A stretch of 64,000 bases of DNA from Dendrobium chrysotoxum. Taxonomy: Eukaryota > Streptophyta > Magnoliopsida > Asparagales > Orchidaceae. Below, one piece after another: positions 60,752-64,000 of the stretch. Each line of letters opens with the position of its first letter. Position 1 is the first letter of the stretch. Below the pieces are notes generated by a model. The model had not been told where the DNA came from and did no database searches. It saw only the letters and a program-made list of their open reading frames with translations. Where the stretch lies: NCBI GenBank assembly GCA_019925795.1, contig CM034306.1, positions 52,384,758-52,448,757 of the forward strand. The letters are read 5' to 3'. Position numbers and translations under genes: made by a program.

Positions 60752-62293
60752 TTGGAAAATCCTTCTTCTTTACTTAACAGAAATTTATTGGCCAAATATG
60801 GGGAAGATTGGTGGAGAAATGGAAACATGAATGGGGGTTCTCCTTCCTCGAAGATCATTATTTTTGGGCGGAAAGCTCTCCATAGTGCAGTTAGATGGAG
60901 AATAGTTTTGGGTAACAACATTAATGTTTTAAAAGATGTTTGGATCTTGGATAAAAGCTTGCTTAAGTGGCCCACTTTTGTTGCAAACTTTGAAGATGAG
61001 GATACAAATCTTCACTTCTTCATTTATGAGGGAAGTTGGAATCTTGACAGGTTAATGTTATACTTTGGAAATGATTTAATTACTTTAATTAGTAAGATCC
61101 AGATCTGTAGGAATCTTGATGAGGACTTCTTAGAGTTGAAGAAAAGGTTTTCAGGAAGATCTCTTTCGGCATTGATTAAGGAGGAAGTCTTCAAAGATGA
61201 GCTGAATGTTTATTCTGGATCCTGGATACAGAAATTGAAGTTAAATGCTTGGGTAGAGCTATTTATGTGGAGGTTATGCAAGGCAGCAATTCCTACAACA
61301 GATTTTATCATGAAGAGGAAGTTAGCTACCATCAATTTATGTCCTAGAGGATGTGGAGAGATTGAAGATATCAACCATGTTTCCACTTCATGCCTTAAGC
61401 TGTTAAAAGTGATTGATGTATTAAGAAGTTGGGGGTTCATGATTCCTAAATTCATTTCTTTCCAAGATTGTTTGTATCAGCTGGAAGTATTGGCTGGATC
61501 AAATCCCTTGGTGGTTAGGATTTATTGTTCTTTGTTATGGTGTTCTTGGAATAACAGGAATAAGATCAAGCATGGGAAGGTGGAGACTACAGATACAATG
61601 ACTGCAGCTAGTGTTCTCAGCTTTGTAAATTTGCCAGATAAGGATCTTATACTCTCGGACCACTGGGATGCTAATCAGTCCTTTGGACTGTTTTCGAATT
61701 CTTGGCATCCCCTACCTCCTGAGTGGTATAAAATAAACATTGATGCTGCCCTCAAGGAGAACTATGAAGCAGGAATTGGAGGCATTGTTCGGGACAACAA
61801 AGGCATATTTGTGTTTGCTTTCGGTTTCTATGGAGTTCACTGGGACATTGCACAATTGGAGCTGTTGGCTTTTACTCCTTTGAAGAATGTGTTGAAGGGA
61901 AGATTGCTAGATGCTAGTGGTATTATTATAGAAGGTGATAATAAAAATGTGATCCATTTTCTTCATAAAGTGTATAGCAAAGAGAAGAAGCTGGATGGCT
62001 GCATTGAAGATGAAGATTATTTCTTCTTAGGTGATTGGAATAATGTCCTTTTCCATCATGTTAGTCGTGGTTGTAATAAGTTAGCTCATTATTGTGCTAA
62101 CTTAGCTTTTTTTTATGACTTTTGTTGGGACTTGTTTTGTGAGAATAAACTACCACCTTCTTTCGTTCATCTTGTGAAGGAAGAATATGATAGGGTAGTT
62201 AATTCTCATAAGTTTGTATTTAGGGTCTTTGTTTTTTCTTTGCTTTTATCAATGCAATTTTGCATTCTTCAAAAAAAAATATTATTCATCTAG
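60752..62293 (+). pseudogene. LINE ORF2: zf-RVT region and C-terminal RNase H
   Basis: Open for 513 codons. The zf-RVT region includes ELFMWRLCKAAIPTTDF and CPRGCGEIEDINHVSTSC. The RNase H starts at WYKINIDAALKENYEAGIGG (first catalytic Asp in NIDAA), with Glu in AQLELLAF, Asp in IIEGDNKNVI, and RGCNKLAHYCANLAFF, where the last acidic position is His, as in many plant copies. A C-terminal RNase H of this archaeal-like type is known in a clade of plant L1 LINEs. No stop codon occurs before the poly-A tail; the frame ends at TAG 62291-62293, made partly of flanking DNA. Confidence 0.9.
62279..62291. repeat. LINE target site duplication, right copy
   Basis: ATATTATTCATCT directly after the poly-A run; identical to 57849-57861. 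Confidence 0.88.
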
Positions 62294-63350
62294 TCAAGTT
62301 GGCTTTATCAAGTGTCGAAATTTAATGAACAATATCATTCTTGCAAATGAGATTTTATTTGAGTTATCAGGAAAGCATGGATACTTATTTTGTGCTAAAC
62401 TTGATATCTTTAAAGCTTTCGACACTATTTCAAGACAATTCTTGATTTAAAGGTTGCACCAAATAGGGTTTCCCCATATCTTCATTGGGTAGATCAAAAC
62501 CTACAATGAGACTATTCAATTGCGAATGTTCACTACTCCTTATACCTTAATGGGACACTGGAAGGGTTCTTCAATTTCAATTCTAATTTAAGGTAGGGTT
62601 GTCCTCTCTCCCATTTATTTTTTGCATTATTATGGATGCACTTTCTACCTTTTTTTATTGAGCAATTCAAAATAATGAATATGATGACATCAATATGGGG
62701 AATGAACATACATCCCATCTCCTCTATGTTGATGACCTTTTGGTCTTTAGAGAAGAGAACTTAGCTAAATTGCATTCTCTCAACACGATCCTCAATACTT
62801 TCAATGACACTTTTGGGTTAAGTATTAACACTTCTCTAAACCACTCCTAATTAGGAAGAAATGCTTGAGGACCTCAACTTGCCTGTTGATAAAGACTACT
62901 TTGCCTATTTGGGCATTCCAGTTGCCATTACATATAACATATATTTGACTTTCAATCTCATATGAGGAAAGTGTCTATTCTCTTAGAGATGTGGAAGGCT
63001 AAATCTCTATCTTTTACAGGAAGGATGCAATTTCTTAGGTTCACCATTTGGAATACAATAACATATTGGATCAGGGGTACAATGAAGTTATACCAAAAAT
63101 CTATCGCAAATTCCTTAATAAAATGTGCACAAGATTTATATATCATTGAGACATTCATGATAGAAAGCTTCACTTGATCTATTCAGCTAACACTTGCAAG
63201 CTTATACAATTTAGAGGGCTGGGTATTCCTTCATTCCCTACATTAACTTTTGCTCACAACTACACTATGATATGGCTTATCTTATCTCCAACACTTTATT
63301 GCTTAATGGTGGAGTCATAAATATGTTTCCTAATGGTACCCGAGGACTAA
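62292..63350 (+). pseudogene. Old L1-type LINE, 3' part (continues 56850-57861)
   Basis: Continues the RT: SQVGFIKCRNLMNNIILANE, KLDIFKAFDTISRQFL, a decayed GSLEGFF..GLRQG..SP block, and the catalytic box LLYVDDLLVF with NDTFGLSINTS after it. Then come YFAYLGIPVAI, KAKSLSFTGRMQFLRF and RGLGIPSF. Many stops and shifts. It is much more decayed than the LINE inside it, as expected for the older copy. Confidence 0.8.
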
Positions 63351-64000
63351 AAAAGCTTCAAAATCTTGGAAAGGTTACAAGTTGCTAATCTTATGAAAAG
63401 TTCTATTTCTTTTAAACATCAACCTGCAATAATTTCTCTTATCATTGAGACCCTTGGTGCAATGGTAACTCTATTGGCAATGTTGTTCACATGCATCAAA
63501 TACATCAATGTGGACTCCAAAAATTCACGCTTCGGCCTCTCCGCGGCCCCTTTTTTTGTTGTCGAGGAGAGCTTTAATGCTTAAGTTCTGAGGCAAATTT
63601 TTAGAAGACAGATTGTGTTTTGAATAAGACATTACCCAAAGATTTTTCCCTAATGCAAGGACTTTATGATATGAGTTCAGGTTTCTTATAGGTGCAAGCC
63701 CCTTTAGTTAATTGCCCTTCTGAAACGAGAGAGAACTTTTGATTAATGCTAGTCGTCAAATAGAAATATAGTATCTACATATACATAGTATCTAGCGTAT
63801 AGTAGCAGCATGTTCAAGCATTTATAATTTAATATTTAAAATTAGAAATTCATCACCTTCCACTTAAAGCGGATGGTGGAGGGATGATGATAAACCCAAT
63901 CAAGATCCCATGGTTCCGTCATCCCAATCATCATGGTTTATGGTCTACTTTGTCAAAGAATGTAGCCAACACAACCTGACAGAAAGATCCATGTCAGCAG
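63351..64000. other. Right end of window, nothing recognised
   Basis: After the old LINE's last recognisable block, no domain, RNA gene or repeat is supported. A GC-richer patch (CTTCGGCCTCTCCGCGGCCC near 63531) and TAGTATCTA repeats near 63765-63800 are the only notable points. Confidence 0.5.

Larger units (their letters stand above)
57862..62278 (+). mobile_element. L1-type LINE, 4.4 kb, 5'-truncated, with poly-A tail
   Basis: Bounded by a 12-13 bp target duplication and ending in nine A (62271-62279). Gene order: end of ORF1, then ORF2 with endonuclease, RT, zf-RVT region and RNase H. The two ORFs overlap by ATGA at 58116-58119. It starts within the C-terminal part of ORF1, so it was 5'-truncated on insertion, as usual for LINEs. 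At least four stops and three frameshifts inactivate ORF2. It sits inside the RT region of an older LINE of the same orientation. Confidence 0.92.

Overview
This is a window of AT-rich plant nuclear DNA. Split genes with GT-AG introns, long introns full of decayed transposons, and gypsy LTR elements and L1-type LINEs with plant-specific features point to a flowering plant. The LACS protein reads somewhat like monocot orthologs, but the sequence alone does not settle the lineage. Two host genes are supported, both on the + strand.

(1) Positions 718-3078 hold the last four coding exons of a UAP56/RH15/RH56-type DEAD-box helicase; the gene starts left of the window. Its last coding exon holds only 11 nt, after a 1.9 kb intron. 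(2) Positions 24353-49404 hold an apparently complete LACS4-like long-chain acyl-CoA synthetase. I resolved 19 coding exons, all in phase, giving about 655 residues over 25 kb. A TATA box and two upstream ORFs precede it. Intron 3 (6.6 kb) and intron 18 (8.0 kb) account for most of its length and are filled with repeats.

Between the two genes (about 5.7-21.9 kb) lies a minus-strand gypsy element, probably of the Tat lineage: LTR, gag, protease, RT, RNase H, integrase, a + strand ORF antisense to pol, and a truncated LTR. A 6.4 kb TG...CA element has inserted between its RNase H and integrase with a perfect 5-bp target duplication (ATGAC). The right LTR carries a 40-bp minisatellite that is open in all three minus frames.

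LACS intron 3 holds microsatellites, a duplicated ~560 bp block and LINE relics, including an RTE 3' end. Intron 18 holds a minus-strand gypsy element that keeps LTR-gag-protease-LTR but lacks RT and integrase, and a second fragment with antisense-ORF-like segments and an LTR. Downstream of LACS (49.7-54.5 kb) is a relic related to the first gypsy element, with an antisense ORF start, integrase, and two tandem arrays of ~89 and ~85 bp units.

The right end is two nested L1-type LINEs. An old degenerate LINE (about 56.85-63.3 kb) is split by a younger 4.4 kb LINE (57862-62278) with a poly-A tail and a 12-13 bp target duplication. The younger copy encodes endonuclease, RT, a zf-RVT region and a C-terminal RNase H, but is inactivated by stops and frameshifts. 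No CRISPR array, rRNA or convincing tRNA gene was seen. The most notable structures are the two nested insertions proved by target duplications and restored reading frames, the recurring antisense ORF in the gypsy elements, and the uORF pair overlapping the LACS start.
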